A stretch of DNA of 64,000 nucleotides from Diorhabda sublineata (taxonomy: Eukaryota > Arthropoda > Insecta > Coleoptera > Chrysomelidae). The DNA is taken from positions 41,716,559 to 41,780,558 of the forward strand of contig NC_079476.1 in assembly GCF_026230105.1 (NCBI RefSeq), given 5' to 3'. Positions 47,530-59,810 of this stretch are shown here, one piece after another; the first letter of the stretch is position 1, and every line of letters starts with the position of its first letter. The notes beneath the pieces were generated by a model. That model was not told where the DNA came from. It ran no database searches and saw only the letters and a list, made by a program, of their open reading frames with translations. Position numbers and translations under genes: made by a program.

Positions 47530-48650
47530 CTTAGATAGATCCCGTATTAGTTTTTGTAACCAAGTACCATCCATTGTGGGATAACTTTTGAACATATTCT
47601 CTTTGCTGGTGGCTGGTTGAATAGATTATTTATTAAGTCGTTGTTGTGATCTTTAGGTCGAATTTTGTATCTTGTGGAATAGTTCTTTACGACATCTTTG
47701 ATAAGATGATTTTGGATTGGAATGTTTGGAGTATTTGAAGGTTTGCTGCAGCCCCATACGACCAAATTGATCTGAATATAGTTTTGTAGATTATCAATTT
47801 ATTTTCAAGTCTCAGTTGAGACTTTTCGTTTAGTAACCAGCGTCTATTTTTTAGTTCCAAATCTAACTATTTCCTCTTGTTTTTGATATGTGTTTTCCGT
47901 GTAAGTTTTCCATCTAAATGCAACCCTAAGTACTTGACAACTGGCTTTATCGAAGTGGGAATATTATTGATGAACATTTGCGGACAAACATATTTTCTTC
48001 TTCAGATGATTTTCTAGTTTTTCTGCATCTACATTTGTGTCTACATCAGTTACCATGATTGCCGGATCGTATGCGAAGGTTGGTATGAAGGTATCGTCTG
48101 GGCATGGAGCGTCTGCTGTGAATATCAGATACAGAAATCGGCCCAGAATGATACCCTGTAGTATACCAGATTCTATCGTATGATAGTTTGAGTAGATATC
48201 TTCAAGTATGACTTAAAAGTGGCGGTATGAAGTATAGTTGTTTCGTTCAATGTAGTTCCACTTTGAAGACCATCATGTCGAGAAATACAAACCTTTTGTT
48301 CTTCTAGGATTGTTTTGATTATATTAACTATTAAGTGTTTTTATTGAATTGTGGAGTATTCGTATCTGAAACCGAATCGCTGATGTGGTATTAGTTCGTT
48401 TATGTGAACAACTGTTTGGATTTCACGTAGATCTTTCTAGTACTTTTGAAATTATTGGGAGTAGGCTTATAAGGTGATATAAACTAGCTTCTGCTGTAGA
48501 TTTGGTAGGTTTTTGAATCATAATAACCTGGGCATACTTCCATCGTATTGGATAGTATCGGAGGCAAAATATTCTATAACAAATTACTCTTGATAGAGCC
48601 GTTGCTTTTCTGTTTGTAAATTTCTGATTTTTGTGACTATTCAAATCCCA
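47530..48650 (-). pseudogene. Jockey-type non-LTR retrotransposon relic
   Basis: Minus strand from 48644 downwards: RKATALSRVICYRIFCLRYY, PIRWKYAQVIMIQKPTKS and LISLLPIISKVLER, the N-terminal fingers of jockey-type reverse transcriptases (W-x-x-A-x-I-x-x-I-x-KPGK...PISLLPxxSK). In shifted frames follow RFGFR-like, a decayed catalytic region, TYTENTYQKQE, and about 47.75 kb VVWGCSKPSNTPNIPIQNH, the YG-x-x-LWGxAxxSN block. The order is right over 1.1 kb; many stops make it dead. Confidence 0.78.
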
Positions 48651-49808
48651 TCAATTTTTATATCGTTTCGATGTAATAACAAGTTTTGGAATCGAAATAT
48701 TCTCAAAACTACGTCAATTTCAAAAGAGAAGTAAGTCCGTTTATTGATTCCGTATCACTTTACGTCATCTTTAATCATTTCTTCACAAAAATATAGTCAA
48801 AATTCGTAATCTGCTTAGCTCTGTTTCGATTTTCATGTCTATTTGAGTTGTTTTATTATTTTGCGTCTGGAAAACAATGCGGATCATGATGTGGATTTGA
48901 AATATTTTCAAAACAATGTCAATTTTCAATTTTCTAGATTGATATTTTTGTTACTTTCATTCATTTTCTTCGGAAAATATGATTTAAATTTTAAACTATC
49001 GACTTTTTTTTTTTATTTTCATTATTATTTCTAGATTAAACTGTTTATTATTCGAAAGTTTAAGGATACGAGACTTATTTGACACACCTTGTAGTTTTTC
49101 CAATTAACAATATACAATATTCTTATGAACAACAAAAAATTATGTGATAAATGAAATGAAAAAGTGAGCGAAACCGCTCAAAAGGGTTCTAAAATGTTTC
49201 TATTATTTCTTTGATAAAAAATTATATTTTTTGCGACCTATAATAAAAGACTTTTTGAACATAAATCTGCTCAAAATCAAATAGTATTCAAGGAAAAATA
49301 GGATTCCACAATTTAAAAACAAAAAACGAAAATTTTGAAATAAAACTTCAAACTGACCGTTCTTCAAAGATTATCGAAAGTGGTAAACTCAGGTAGATCA
49401 ACAATGAAAAAAATTGAATATAGTTATTGAAATAAATAACATCCATTTTAAATATCCACAGCAAATACTTATTTTGATGTATGGAAAAAATTTATTGAAT
49501 TCCAAATTCAAGTAATACAGGTTTCAAAGATAAAATATAGAATATCAGCCATTTTCTGCGATCATCTGCAGATTCCATTTCAATTTAACTGTAACAAAAA
49601 AATTCATTATCAATGTGTTTATCTAACAATCCAATCCAACGTTTCTCATTTCGAAAAATTGTAAAAATCGAGACACTGTTTGCATATTTCAATTAATTCA
49701 ATGAATCTTCAGTTATTTGCAAATTCTGTTAATGAATCTGTTAAAACAATCTTGAGATTGAACGTTAAATTCGTTTCGTAGATTTTTGTATTGTTTTTTC
49801 TATTTCAG

Positions 49809-49984
49809 ATCAAATAAAGAATTACTTTGGAGAATCCATAACACTGTACTTCCATTTTTTAAGTTTTTACACAGACGCTTTGATTGTACCAGTTATTTTG
49901 GGAATTCTCCAGTTATTTGTATCCAGAGAAACGATTCCATTTTTTTGTATATTCAACGTGGTATGGGTGACGCTTTTTTTAGAG
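49809..49984 (+). CDS. Ano10: Anoctamin-10-like exon, first two membrane spans
   Basis: Acceptor TCTATTTCAG, donor GTAACT. The first two bases complete a GAT codon with the previous exon and the exon ends in phase 0. It codes for the IKNYFGESITLYFHFLSFY motif typical of anoctamins, where the chain enters the membrane, then a first hydrophobic span (ALIVPVILGILQLFV) and a second (FFCIFNVVWVTLFLE). Confidence 0.93.
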
Positions 49985-51720
49985 GTAACTATTATTATTA
50001 TTACTCTTCATACAACATAAATACCATGAAAGCTGAAAATACGCAAATCCAGTTCTATTGGCAACGAAATAATTATAATTCAATCGATCGCTATCAAAAA
50101 TAAACAATAAACGGTCGGATGAAATTTAAAATGCGGCGCGTTAGTCAAATCGGTAACATTTTTCCAAATTGTTACTAGAAAATAATAAATTACGAAATTT
50201 GAACGAGAAAATATCTAGAAATAATGTTCCTACTCTTTAAAAAAACGAACAAAATTACCAACTCGACTCGCTGGCTTTCCGAATTCGATCGTCATCGTAC
50301 TTGGCTACAGAATGTCGTTCAAAATCGAGTGTGTTTTCATGTAACATACCGTGGGATTAAGGCTTATTTGGGCCTTAAATTCACTCGCAAATATACAATA
50401 TTTGTCTGTCAATAAGATTTAATCTCGTTGGATACCGCGTAATTTGACAATAGCTCAAAAAAACTCGTGGTGCTTCAAGGAAAGTCTCTACCTCTTTGCC
50501 CCCTGGTATCTTCCAAGACATTCGTTCTAAGTGACCTTCTTGTCTTTATAAACACGCTGATTGGTGACTCATTGAAAAGTGTGTAAATTTAAAGGTTTTA
50601 TCTTCTTTCCTATCCCAACTCTGTCTGCTTTCCTCCAAAAATTCTTCATAGACGTAGAGTCTCAACATTGTCTCATAAACTCGAACTTTCGTAGATCTTA
50701 GTTCGATTTGCCTTAGAGCAACGTGAAACGGTCAATTTTTAATCTCAAACCACCCCTTGTATACGAGAAAGGATGTGAAAGTGAAGGAGATGAAACCAAG
50801 TAAATTGATAAAAGATTGGCTAGAGGAAAGAAAACGTTTGGAGTCCTGGAAGACTATTTGAGATCAAACGATATTTCAACGGCCGTTAAGTTTTGGAGTT
50901 AATTGAGTGAAGTTAAGGGTGGAAGGAGTGAAAAAGAATGAAGGTATCCACGGATAAAACGATTGAAAGCATGTAGAGAGGAAACACGAACAAAAATAGA
51001 TGGAAGAAAACAGTAAAAGTACGGCGATATTATTTATGGAAAGAAGTTTCTTGGAATTTTATTTTTCTGATGGAATTACGGCTACGGAATTGTTGAAAAT
51101 AATGCACCTTGTATAAAACTAAACTCCATTAGTTTCCCGTTCGTTTCCCATTGTATCGATTAAAAAAAAAGGTAAAAAAAAGAATCTGCCAAGCTGGAAA
51201 TGTCGAAATACCTATTCGTTATAAGCCGGAAAACGATCTATTATAAAAAGTTCTGAATTGTAATGTTATGTTCGAACAAAGTCCATTTATCTTTGTACAG
51301 GACGTCCCTCGTGTAAACTACAATATTAATGCCGACGACATTTTATGTGACTGACGGGTTAAAATTAATATCGAACTTATTGAAAAAATGTTTGTTTGAC
51401 ACAAAAAAATTAGTATTATTATCATTGAATATCTCCTACAGCTTATGTGGGTTTGATTCGATGTCTGAAACAATGTAAATGTACAAAAAATTATGTCAAT
51501 TAGACACAAATAGGATGCAGGGAAAACATATATTCCAAAAGAAGTTCTGAAAAATTCTAGGAAACAAATAAACAGAATAATCAAATAAATATAGAGACAT
51601 TCCTAGAAATTAGTTCAAAAGAAACAATCGCCTGCTAAATATATAAAAACAAACATCAAAAGAATTCCGCGGCATATCAAACGTGCGGCGCCTTCGCCTA
51701 AATTTGGAATTTCGCTACAA

Positions 51721-51752
51721 CCGGACAGGACCGGCTCAAGGATCCATGTCCG
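51721..51752. repeat. Short dispersed motif shared with 20.8 kb
   Basis: GGACAGGACCGGCTCAAGGA followed by TCCATGTCCG, partly matching 20833-20865 in the same orientation. Confidence 0.3.
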
Positions 51753-52879
51753 AATGTCAATTAGAACGATAGAAAGATAATCATGACTGTAGCTAATGAG
51801 TCTTCATAAATAAACGCAAATACGACAAGAAAAATAAACATTAAGATGCTAAATAAGAAATATTAGATGAAAAATCTCTAATATACGGAAAGAAAAAGTT
51901 GTACGAACTTAATCTAAAGTGAAATTGGTTACCAGTTTTGTAATAAGTTGAATTCGGTTGTAATACAATAGATATTTTGTATTTAAACTTCATACATCGA
52001 GTGGTAAATGTAGTTGATGATTGCATTTGTACATCGTACGTCAAGTGTGGATATTACTTGCGGCAAAGACGTACCGTCACACTAACTTCTCTAGTTGAAT
52101 TTAGTGTAGGAGCTGAGGCATTTTAAAAGTGAAATGCATCAGTCGGAATCGATCCAATGTTTGTATTATGTTCGCGATTAAGGAATCTTTAAACAATCGC
52201 GAAGTAATTTTTAGAAATTGTACTATTTAGATGTGTAATACGCAAAAAATAATTCACCAAACAAATATCTTTCGATATACTCGATGTACGTCTAGCTCTG
52301 TAACTATTTTTGAAATGTAGCGCAACTTATTGTAGTAAAACTAAAAAAAAAAGTGGAAAATAAAACAGTTTTCGCTTTTTGCACTGTGCATTTCTAAGAC
52401 GCTCGTTATTAAGCTGATGTACCTACAAAGAATCTCAAATCGTGCCTCGTGAGGCATCTCAGATGGAATAGTCAGCGCCGTATATACCTACTTCAGTTTA
52501 GCACAAAGGCATTAATGGGGCTCCTGGAATATTCTTTATTTAGTAAGAATGAGTCGCTCAAAGGAGTTATGATAATGTGAAGATGGGACCGAATTAACAA
52601 TTTTTTAAAAATCCGACATTTCATATTTACTTTAATACATAATTTGGTTGACTACAAATTAATTGAATCTATATTATATCAAATTTAATTTCAAACTCGA
52701 GCCGTTAACTTTTGTTCCTATGCGATTTTATGAAAAAAAAATTGTTTTTCATAAAAAATTTCGCATATTCAGAACAAAATAAACTAAAATATGATGTTTC
52801 ATTCGAGATAGATTGAGCAAAACTAACATAAGACTGGATTAAGAATCTAAGGGGTTCGTACACTTGTTTCAATTGAAAT

Positions 52880-53450
52880 AGCATCTTCACGATGGTATGT
52901 TTGATGAAAAAAAATACTGTACAAGCTCAGCAATGGCTTGAAAAACGTTACCGAACTCTGATCCATCGAAAAGAATTATTTGTTATTGGTTTACTGAATT
53001 TAAACGTGGTCGTACAGATGGAGAAAGTTCTGGTCGTTCAATTGAGGTGGTTACTACAGAAAACATCAAAAGAGTCCACAAATTAGTTTTATCTAATCGT
53101 AAATTGAGATACCAGAAGGCAGTATACATTATGTGCATGAACATTTCACTAAGAGAAAACTTTTTTCAAAGTGGATGTCGCGTTTTCTCAAAATCTATCA
53201 AAAACAACAACGTGTCGATGATTCAGAGCAGTGTTTGGTCATGTTTACAGTAGATAAATCAGATTTTTTGCATCGATATGTGACAATTTATGAAACATGG
53301 ATGCATAACTTCACTCTGGAAACAAAATGATCATCATCCGAGTGGATTACAGCGAGTGAACCACGTTCGAAGCGTCCAAGTTAGCAGGGAAGGTTACGGC
53401 TTCGGTATTTTGGGATTGTTTGAATGCGAAAAATTAATGAAGCATCATTA
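52880..53450 (+). pseudogene. Mariner transposase relic, family 3 (N-terminal half to core)
   Basis: Pieces in order on the plus strand: DPSKRIICYWFTEFKRGRTD, GESSGRSIEVVTTENIKRVH, KLVLSNRKLR, EHFTKRKLFSKWMSRFL, QKQQRVDDSEQCLVMF, KSDFLHRYVTIYETWMHNFT and, after shifts, SGLQRVNHVRSVQVS-like remains of the EP.PKRPK block. This is the full order of a mariner N-terminus up to the first catalytic motif, where DETW is YETW. Several shifts; no terminal repeats found. Confidence 0.82.
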
Positions 53451-55144
53451 TACTATATTTTTTAATTGACTAAAGTATAGCGTCGTCACAATATGTCATT
53501 TAGCAATACTAAGAAGCTCTTTTAAATCTGGTAAAAGTATTTGCACAAGTCTCCTCAGTTTATGTCTTTCTACGAGTTTTCCGTGCCAGGTCATTTCTCC
53601 ATAAGTTATCCATAATCGTGGCTAATGTCTACCTCTCCTATAATTTTTTTTTCAATCTTATATTTTTTTTGAATTCGAACGAACTAGGAATTATTGCTTG
53701 CAACATTTGTCCTATACGTAGAGTCTTTTCGTGATTCTGTCAGACAAATTACCTTTATCCATGGAAATACTGTGAAAGCGTATCGTCTGATGAACTCCGA
53801 ATAAACTGTGTTGTACCTTCGCTTATATTTCCTTGATGTCATGCCTAATTTTTTATCTACTCATTCATTTGCTGTTGCCTTTCACACGAATTATCATAGA
53901 TTCTGTTTAGTGATGTATATATAGCTTTCAATTTCTTAAACCTCGATAAGATTGTACTTTGTCCTATTTACTTCAGATATTTTTCTACCCGTTTTACTAC
54001 TTTATCGTCATTATTTCGTTCTTCGCACAATTTATCTCTCAATTTCTTATTCAAGTATAATACAATTTCATTTTTGTACCCACGGTATTCGAAAATACCC
54101 TAATGTTTATATGTTTTTCAGATTTTTTCTCAGATCTTTCATTTCCATTGATGATCTTTCTGCATCTAAATATCCAATGGTATTTTTAATTAACTACAAC
54201 AATTATTTTGATCCCACTTGATGTTTCATTTCATTTCCAGAATTTGATGAAACTAATTGCTTCAAAAGCCATTGGTATACCAAATTGGTAGTTTCTTGAC
54301 AATTCGCAAGGTACTTTTATTCCAGTTCATACATTTTCCATCTTATATAGTACCTTCATCAATTTCCTTACAACAGAACTACAAACATTTTAAATCTTAA
54401 ATTAAAAATAATCGATTCATATGTAAATGGTGATTTCACATGAACTACGCCTTCACATAACGTTGCTACCGTAGTTTTTAATAAAATTTCAACTCCAACT
54501 TCAACAGAGACTTTCTCTCTTATCAACTTCCTTTCGTTAACAGCTTGCTCGTTTCTATTGACAAACGGAAATGGTATTAAAACCGACTCCTTCGCCAATA
54601 TAAACGAATGTAGTCAAAATTCGATATACTACAAGGATTATATTAATGCCACCAATGAAGACGGAGTTGCCAAACGTATCCACAACTTCTATATCTATTC
54701 TATTAAGAAGTAAGTCTATAATTAATTTCGAGAGTGATAGACTAGATTCAATTTAGAAGATGCTTCTGTTGATCTAATCATAACAATAATTAATATTGAT
54801 GGAGAAAGCGAAATCGACCCCATATGTGTTAACTAGGAAATGATCCAATCTCAGTTTTGTTCATAGGATTAATTATCTGTACTAAATTCCAATTTGAAAT
54901 TACTCTCCTAAGTACTGTTATGAAAATGCTGGCAAAGGGCGTTGCCAAGACGTAAGGAATTTTCAGCCTTAATAGATCCACAATAATTAGATTGGAACAA
55001 GTTTCAAAGAAAAACGGCTCAACCTACTCTCGTACTTTTCCAGCGAATTATAAGAATATGAGATATGAATTCTGATGTAGAGGTCGGCATAAATTAGCCA
55101 ACGATTTTGCTTTAAGAGAAAAAAAAATGCAGCGTCAAAATGAA

Positions 55145-55850
55145 TTTATTAAAACAAATTACAAAAGGGATTCGAAAAAGTTCTCGAATTGATGCCAATT
55201 TTGATCAAGCGAAGCGGATCTATCAACTTCAAATTCTTCCTCAATTCCAATTCGAAGGTCGGGAAGGCCCCACACGAAGAAATCACAAGGTCACTTGACA
55301 ACGCTGACCACTCAACGAATCCTCGTCTGCGTATCCATTCTCCAAAATGAACATCGAGGTATTTCTGCACATATAACGTTGGATGTTCACGAGTATTGAA
55401 TCGTTGCCGAATTGCCAATGTAAATTTTCAAGCGTTTCCAGATAAATTTGGCCCCTGCTCACTTACACACACACCTCAGACAGGTTTAATTCTTCTTCAA
55501 TAAATACATGTGGATTCTGGTGGTTCCTGTACTATTCGTTCCGAGGTACTATTAGCACAACTCCAATCTGCGGTCGAAAGCATCCTCGTAAAGTGAGTGG
55601 AGAAGACGTAGACGGTAAACTCATGTGTGCGTTTCAGTAATCGAATGGGATATTCGAAGTTTCCTGAAAGTCGCACTGCAGATTGATTCAGCTGCTGAAC
55701 TAACGCCATCGCCACTGTTTCCATATTTTTGTTAGTTATTACAGTTACCGCTCGTCCGGAACGCGGCGCGTCGGAAACAGAGCCCGTTTTGAAGATTTCT
55801 GAAACTTGAAGTGTAACTTGTATCAATTATTTATTATGAAAACGCGACTA
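55145..55850 (-). pseudogene. DDE_3-type transposase relic (Tc1-like group)
   Basis: Minus strand begins EIFKTGSVSDAPRSGRAVTV, TNKNMETVAMALVQQLNQSA and VRLSG, the helix-turn-helix head of a common insect transposase. After a gap follow VQKYLDVHFGEWIRRRGFVE and WSALSSDLVI, matching the WIGRRGxIEWPxRSPDLTP segment with the third catalytic motif altered. The middle is lost or unreadable. Confidence 0.72.
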
Positions 55851-57105
55851 TTTGAGAAGCACACAGATACAACTGTCTGAAACAAACAAGATGATTCTAG
55901 AATCATCTATTTTTTGTTTACTTTGTATTATAGAAAACAAATTTCGCAATCACTTAAAATATCGACTAGTCTATGTATTATTATTTCAGCAGCCCGTTTC
56001 TCTTTTAGATATGCACTCACCTTAATGTTTTTTTTATTTTGATTTGAATTACAATAGCCGAGAACTCGAAAGAAACTGCCAGTTTCATTCCACTTTAAAT
56101 TCGCCAATCATTCCGATGGATTTCCAAATCTTTCTATTTGTTTTGCCGTTTACCCTGGTTTTAAATTACAAAACGAAAACGTTTATCGGTCAATATGAAA
56201 AATGATGTCGTATAAAGTCGTTATTCCTGTTTTACAAAATCGAAACATCATTAATCATCCATTTTTCCAGCCGAAATTTGTGATAAATGCCGTTTAAAAT
56301 TACGAAATGGAAATCTGTGACCGTAATTTACAATTTTGAATTTCGAAATTATATAAATGTGACCATGTTTTGTTTGAAAGTGAAAAATTCAAATTAGTGG
56401 CCAAATAAGAACGATACTCGCGCCCCTATTTCAAAATACGTTGCATTATCAAATCAAATTTTAATTTTGAGAAAAATAATTTCAGGAATCTTTCAATTTT
56501 CAGACCTTTAAATATATATACTTTTGCTGAAAAATCGTTTCGATTTTAGATCTGTTTCAATTGTATTGAACTTTTTTAATAATAACTTGCTTAAGGTTTA
56601 TATCAAAATATTCCTATTCCAAAAATGAATGAAATGAATTCCATCACACCAATAAATCGGAAAATCTTGGAATTATTTACCAACTGATTCTCAAGGTAAA
56701 AAAGATGTATATGATGTATGTGATCTTTTTTTCGAAATCGGTACAAAAGAAAAACATTAATATCGATTTTTGAAAAATAATCATATTATTTAGCTGCCTT
56801 ACTACACGCGGCACTCATAACCTATTCTGCTAGCCTCAATTTACAAGTATTTTTGAATCTGGGCGATTTCGAAAAAAAATGTAAAACGCTTTATGATAAA
56901 AAGTATGAATTAATTGCCTTGATACTTAAGTAACTATTATAAGTCACTCTATCTTTATTTGGCATATCAAAAAAATAAATTGGATTCACTAATGCTTTCC
57001 AATAATTTTTACTTTATTTTATCTATGGATTTAATGGAAATACAGTAGTAAAGCCGCGGGTAACAACTACTTTCCATATAAATTGCCTAGTTTACTTATA
57101 AAATA

Positions 57106-57701
57106 CGAGGTCTGGCTATTAAATAACGAGACTGGTTACGAAAAAGGGTTTTATTATAAAAATTATTCTACATTCGAATGCTCCCCTTCAATACACTCCC
57201 CTCCCCTCGTTACACACCTATCCAGACGTTTTTTCCATTGATCTAATCAGTGCTGGAAGTCTTCTTTGGTGAGGGTCATCGGGATCGGAGCAGACCCGTT
57301 GACGTGAAAGCTTTTGGTCAGAAGTCAGATTTTTTGGAACCAACTTCACACAGACTTTTCTCATGTGTAATTCTTCATGTAAAATTTTTCTAACTATTTC
57401 TTTATCGTCGTTTACACCCTCGGCAATCACCCGGATGCTCATTCCTCGATCTTCACGCAGAATTTGATTGATTTTGGTAAATGTTTCCGGACTTAAAACA
57501 GTCTTAGGACGATCTGGGTGCTGGTTATCTTCAGTGATCTAACTAAAACGTTTATACTACTCAAAATCTCTATGTATCACATAGAGAATTGTCCCCATAG
57601 GCCTCTTGCAGCAATTTATAGCACTCAATCGGATTTTTTTTTCAATTTAGCTAGAAATTTGGGATTGAAACTCGCTCATGTTATTTAATAGCCAGACCTC
57701 G
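57106..57701 (-). mobile_element. Internally deleted mariner with both ends, family 1
   Basis: Ends CGAGGTCTGGCTATTAAATA and its inverse are near-perfect over 21 bases, flanked by TA on both sides (57104-57105 and 57702-57703). The minus strand reads MSIRVIAEGVNDDKEIVRKI, LHEELHMRKVCVKLVPKNL and TSDQKLSRQRVC and then jumps to DPHQRRLPAL, so the core is deleted as in the 18.7-kb copy, but the two break points differ. Confidence 0.87.
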
Positions 57702-57934
57702 TAATTCTAAATATTTTCATGACGAAAACTACTAGTGGAATATTGAACATAAAACAATAAATAATGAAATTAATGAAAACAGAATTTATGCTAACATATA
57801 TTATTGAAGAGATTATCATAAAGATGAAACTAAATCCAATACAAAAATTTTTCATGAGAATCCATGCGAGTTTTTGTAAATATCATTGTTAGAAGCGAAA
57901 ATTCACTCGAGTTCACTCATTACTTTAATTATAG

Positions 57935-58093
57935 ATGTGGAGAAGAAAAAGTAACGAGCTGGCATATCAATGGGGTACCATAGGTATGACTAGTATGGAT
58001 GAACCTAGACCAAACTTTCGAGGAGCAATGGGCGTCGATGCAATCACGGGCAAAGTGCGACCGCAAGCTCCTAGATACCTAACCTATGTTAAG
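57935..58093 (+). CDS. Ano10: Anoctamin-10-like exon, cytosolic loop after span 2
   Basis: Acceptor TTAATTATAG, donor GTATAT, phase 0 both sides, 53 codons. It begins with WRRKSNELAYQWGT, the W-R-R/K...L-x-W-G-T motif that follows span 2 in anoctamins, then an EPRPNFRG segment and SITGK-like DAITGKVRPQAP, both as in ANO10. It starts after an 8-kb intron with two transposase relics and a deleted mariner. Confidence 0.92.
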
Positions 58094-58643
58094 GTATATT
58101 ATGTTATACAAATAATATCTAGAGATCTTGTTTAACGTAAACATATCGAATGAAAATTCATTAATTCATCCACAATTGTTTCATCCTTTGTCTACATTAG
58201 CGTTATTCTGGAAAATTTTTGAACTGCACTCCAACAATTTACCTTCCAAATGTTCCTCATTACCAATCCAAAGGTATTATGAATTTTCAGTTTCGACTGA
58301 ATTTATGTTGCATGCAGCGTCAAAATTACTACAATCTCTGGATGTTTTTCTATTTTAGTTTTAGACAATGTAATTAAAAATTGAATCCGAACCTGTAGAT
58401 TTCCTTTTTTGGATTGATTCTTCATAGTTGTTGGTTTGGATATTTTCGTTATAATTAACGAATCGTCAACAATTTCTTAATAAACTGTGTTTATAATCTC
58501 AACAGCTCTAAATATCATTCTCAAACCTCAACTCAACTCAACTTTTCGTTGGTCCATATTGTAATCAAAAGTTGAATAATCAAAATAATAAACTATTTCT
58601 TTTCTTATAAATAATTAAATCAGAAATGATTTCCTTATTTTAG

Positions 58644-58848
58644 ATGTACGTGGTATCTATACCAATAGTATTTGTATGTTTAACTGTCGCCTTTGTTATT
58701 ATGTTGATGTCTTTTTGGGCTGAAGATTATGCGAAAAAAAATGAAGATTGGAAATCTTACGTCAGCGTTCCGAGCATCATTTATTCTGTGCTTGTAATTA
58801 TCATGAATGTAATTTATAGGCAGCTAGCAACGTATCTTACAGAATGGG
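58644..58848 (+). CDS. Ano10: Anoctamin-10-like exon, membrane spans 3 and 4
   Basis: Acceptor TTATTTTAG, donor GTGAGT, ends in phase 1. It codes for a long hydrophobic span (VVSIPIVFVCLTVAFVIMLM), a charged loop (WAEDYAKKNEDWKS) and a second span (VPSIIYSVLVIIMNVIYRQL) that matches the PSIIYAIVIEIMN motif of ANO10. The next intron contains the Penelope hairpin and a LINE tail. Confidence 0.92.
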
Positions 58849-58986
58849 GTGAGTATAACAAAAATTTATCAAAAAATGTAGCGTTGAGATTTCGTACATT
58901 TTTGTAGCTTTTTACCTTTTTGTTTATAAATCGTCTTCATTTTAAGTTTGTTCTAGTTACAAATTAAAAGGTGAAATTATTGATGT

Positions 58987-59810
58987 TAATGCATCTAAAT
59001 TTTTTTTTATTTTAGGTCTCTTGTGTTTTAAAATTAGTTTTTTTTTTAATAATTTTCGGAAGAAAGATAAAATTTGACGTTTCGACTTTATCAAAACATG
59101 ATATTGATACTGACAATTTGCGTATTTATATTAAACAATAAATCACGAACATCAAAATAAGAATAAAATCAAAATAGGAATTTGTTCCAATAAGAAAAAT
59201 TAATTTTTCTTCGGTCTTTACATCTCAATATGTAACAGTCTTAATCAATCAAATTATTTGTAGTTTTATTAGAATTTACGCTGTTTACATAGGGCAGACC
59301 TCTCAATATTTAGAAAACAGACTAAAAGGTCATCAATACAATAAAAAAATAAAATTACGTTAACGAAATATCAATTAAACATAAATTCAATTGTAAAAAA
59401 TCGAAAATTGTTGGAACGAAATCTAATACACGAAAAAGAGAATTTTTAGAAATGGTTCACATTCATAAGAACGAAAAAAAAATGATAAAAAAGACCTGAA
59501 TAATTTAAGTATAATTCATAACACTATTTTGTAAATCCTAATAAATCTACAAATAATTTGATTGATTAAGACTATTGAGATGTAAAGACTGAGGGAAAAT
59601 TAATTTTTCTTATTAGAACAAATTCCTATTTTGATTTTATTCTTATTTTGATGTTTTTGATCTATTATTTAATATAAATACGCAAATTGTCAGTGTCAAT
59701 ATCATATTTTGTCGTAACGTCAAATTTTATCTTTCTTCCAAAAATTATTAAAAAAAAACTAATTTTAAAACAGAAAAGACCTAAAATTAAGAACATTTCG
59801 ATTCATTAAT
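58987..59810. mobile_element. Penelope-like element in a long inverted repeat
   Basis: Left arm 58987-59263 and right arm 59547-59810 are inverted copies over about 265-275 bases (for example ATCAAATTATTTGTAG against CTACAAATAATTTGAT, and TTTTAGGTCT against AGACCTAAAA). The 283-base loop holds the remains of a GIY-YIG endonuclease and nothing else. Penelope-like elements are known for copies of their terminal sequence in either orientation on both sides of a truncated body. Confidence 0.8.
59264..59534 (+). pseudogene. GIY-YIG endonuclease domain of a Penelope-like element, broken
   Basis: First frame: IYAVYIGQTSQYLENRLKGH, with the Y...YIG motif and the Arg of the active site. After a stop and shift: HKFNCKKSKIVGTKSN and TRKREFLEMVHIHKNEKK, with the catalytic Glu in REFLEM, then DLNNLSIIHNTIL and TAA. 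The sequence and order match the C-terminal domain of Penelope-like reverse transcriptases, which nicks target DNA. The reverse transcriptase is absent; the break is exactly at the arm border. Confidence 0.8.

Larger units (their letters stand above)
44165..49808 (+). other. Anoctamin intron, 5.6 kb
   Basis: It contains a coding-like minus-strand scrap (44.42-44.64 kb), a Penelope-end piece (45.84-45.96 kb), a deleted mariner and a jockey-type relic. The rest is AT-rich DNA without signs of genes. Confidence 0.75.
49985..57934 (+). other. Anoctamin intron, 8 kb
   Basis: It contains three transposase relics (below) and a motif shared with 20.8 kb. The rest, such as 50.1-52.8 kb and 55.9-57.1 kb, shows no gene. 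Confidence 0.75.
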
